NCBI GenBank assembly: GCA_019313095.1
Contig: JAFDBU010000250.1
Location: 1 to 5,894, forward strand
Reading direction: 5' to 3'
From: Deltaproteobacteria bacterium
Lineage (GTDB): Bacteria; Desulfobacterota; Desulfobulbia; Desulfobulbales; BM004
Length of the DNA stretch: 5,894 nt
This document shows positions 4,580 to 5,894 of this stretch, piece after piece. The position numbers and the translations under genes are program-made. Every line of letters begins with the position of its first letter. Within the stretch, counting starts at the first letter, position 1. The notes beneath the pieces are model-generated. The model was not told the DNA's origin and ran no database searches. It saw nothing but the letters and a program-made list of their open reading frames with translations.

Positions 4580-5894
4580 TTTTGATATTGGTGTATTGGG
4601 CGGCGGCGCTGCCGGGCTTACCATTACTGCCGGTGCGGCTCAGCTGGGGGCCAAAACTCTCCTGGTGGAAAAATCTCCGGCCCTGGGCGGCGATTGTCTG
4701 CACTACGGCTGTGTACCCAGCAAGACCCTGATCAGGACCTCTAAAGTATATCATGATATCAGGCAGGCAGCAAAATACGGACTGCCGCCGGTTGATTTAC
4801 AGCCTGTCGATTTCAAACAGGTTTCTAAACGTATACGATCTGTCATCAACACGATTCAAAAGCATGATTCCGTAGAACGGTTCTGCTCGCTTGGAGCCAG
4901 GGTGGAATTCGGCCAGGCTGAATTTATTGACGAACATTCCATCCGGCTCAACGGCAAGTCATATTCCGCCAGGACCTGGGCCGTTACAACCGGCTCATCT
5001 CCTGCCATCCCTCCCTTCGATGGGCTTGATTCTGTTTCATATCTGACAAATAAGGATATATTCTATATGAACACCCTCCCGGGATCCATGATTATCCTTG
5101 GCGCCGGCCCCATAGCCGTTGAAATGGCCCAGGCATTTAACAGGCTTGGCACGAGGACAACCGTGATCCAGCGCTCGGCCCATATACTGAGCCGGGAAGA
5201 CAGGGATATGGCAGATACGGTAATGGGAAGACTAACAGATGAAGGCGTTCAATTTACTCTCGAGGCATCCATTATTTCGATTGCAGAAAAGAACGGCCGC
5301 AAGGAAGTAACATTCAAAAACAATGATGGTGAACTAAAGACTTTAACTGCAGATGCTCTTCTGGTTGCAACGGGTAGGGCACCAAATGTTGACGGACTGG
5401 GACTTGAAAAAATCGGTCTTGCTTTTACTAATAAAGGAATAGGGGTCGACAGCCGTTTACGGACAAACCACAAACATATCTATGCTGCAGGAGATATTAC
5501 CGGTCAATACCAGTTTACCCATGCTGCGGGCTATGAAGGTTCCATAGTCGTCACTAACGCTGTTTTCCATCTGCCTCGTAAAACAGATTATACCTTCCTG
5601 CCCTGGTGCACCTATACCAGCCCTGAACTGGCAAGTATCGGGTTGAACGAAAAGGGGGCTGCAGCCGCCGGCATTAAATATTCCCTCTGGACTGAGGAAT
5701 TCAGGAATAATGACAGGAGTCTTACCGAAGGCGAAGAAACCGGGAGCATAAAAATGTTGCTGGATGAAAAGGAAAAGCCCGTCGGCATCCAGATCCTGGG
5801 CCTGCATGCCGGTGACCTGCTGAATGAATGGGTTGGCCTGTTAAACGGAAAAGTAAAGCTTTCGACACTGGCCGGCGCAATCCACCCCTATCCG
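4566..5894 (+). CDS. MerA/dihydrolipoyl dehydrogenase-like FAD disulfide reductase, 3' partial
   Basis: A flavoprotein pyridine-nucleotide disulfide oxidoreductase; 443 codons are visible, open to the window edge. The FAD-binding LGGGAAG is at 11-17, followed by GGDCLHYGCVPSK (41-53) with redox-active Cys44 and Cys49. The NAD(P) fold starts at ILGAGPIAVE (177-186) and ends with Gln202-Arg203; Ala184 plus Arg203 resembles NADPH-using glutathione reductase rather than NADH-using enzymes. LVATGRAPN (266-274), AAGDITG (307-313) and the dimerisation-domain LPWCTYTSPELASIG (345-359) follow. The window ends in IHPYP (439-443). Against the IHAHPT of dihydrolipoyl dehydrogenase, the catalytic His is replaced by Tyr442, as in mercuric reductase. 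There is no N-terminal mercury-binding domain, and any C-terminal cysteine pair lies outside the window. No lipoyl-complex genes are near, so a dehydrogenase-complex E3 role is unlikely. It is coupled to the TVP38 gene through a 14-base overlap. The substrate is unknown, and the mercuric reductase label often given to this subfamily should not be read as proven. Confidence 0.92.
   Translation, partial: MANYDFDIGVLGGGAAGLTITAGAAQLGAKTLLVEKSPALGGDCLHYGCVPSKTLIRTSKVYHDIRQAAKYGLPPVDLQPVDFKQVSKRIRSVINTIQKHDSVERFCSLGARVEFGQAEFIDEHSIRLNGKSYSARTWAVTTGSSPAIPPFDGLDSVSYLTNKDIFYMNTLPGSMIILGAGPIAVEMAQAFNRLGTRTTVIQRSAHILSREDRDMADTVMGRLTDEGVQFTLEASIISIAEKNGRKEVTFKNNDGELKTLTADALLVATGRAPNVDGLGLEKIGLAFTNKGIGVDSRLRTNHKHIYAAGDITGQYQFTHAAGYEGSIVVTNAVFHLPRKTDYTFLPWCTYTSPELASIGLNEKGAAAAGIKYSLWTEEFRNNDRSLTEGEETGSIKMLLDEKEKPVGIQILGLHAGDLLNEWVGLLNGKVKLSTLAGAIHPYP

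Noticed and set aside
5249..5807. Two minus-strand open frames opposite the oxidoreductase
   Set aside because: The + strand here encodes an unbroken flavoprotein with all expected motifs; the antisense translations show no family features.
4566..5894. Annotation as E3 dihydrolipoyl dehydrogenase (lpd) or proven mercuric reductase (merA)
   Set aside because: No 2-oxoacid dehydrogenase genes are near, and the catalytic His appears to be replaced by Tyr. There is also no mercury-binding N-terminal domain and no mer neighbour, so neither gene symbol is supported.
1..5894. CRISPR array, tRNA, rRNA, insertion sequence or defence island
   Set aside because: No direct-repeat array, structured RNA signature, transposase or nuclease-like protein was seen in the window.

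Overview
The window is 5,894 bases of ordinary-looking bacterial chromosome. All five genes are on the + strand: a methylenetetrahydrofolate reductase (metF), a 12-helix major facilitator transporter, a glucokinase (glk), a TVP38/TMEM64-family membrane protein, and a MerA/dihydrolipoyl-dehydrogenase-like flavoprotein disulfide reductase cut by the right edge. Moderate-GC coding DNA, AT-rich leaders and a GC-rich REP-like hairpin near the left end would suit a Gram-negative bacterium, possibly one of the Desulfobacterota (former Deltaproteobacteria). No marker gene is present, so this placement is tentative.

Layout. Positions 1-346 are non-coding and hold the REP-like hairpin (39-62), a candidate sigma-70-type promoter (259-287), a 14-base AT palindrome (309-322) and a partial Shine-Dalgarno for metF. 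metF fills 347-1237. A 102-base gap without a convincing terminator leads to the transporter (1340-2581). A 241-base gap with a GC-rich hairpin (2612-2635) but no recognisable terminator or promoter leads to glk (2823-3833). The TVP38 gene (3848-4579) starts 14 bases after the glk stop. The flavoprotein gene starts at 4566, overlapping the TVP38 gene by 14 bases, and stays open to 5894.

Function. metF supplies methyltetrahydrofolate for methionine synthesis. glk commits free glucose to glycolysis. The last three genes are packed like an operon. The TVP38/oxidoreductase pairing is a recurrent association, found elsewhere even as one fused polypeptide, so those two products probably act together at the membrane, though the substrate is unknown. 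The transporter's substrate cannot be read from the sequence.

I see no CRISPR array, RNA gene, insertion sequence, defence system or other clearly new system. The points most worth a second look are the TVP38/oxidoreductase pair with its apparent His-to-Tyr change at the usual catalytic-base position, an 11-T homopolymer inside the TVP38 gene, and substitutions at presumed substrate-contact residues in MetF and Glk.
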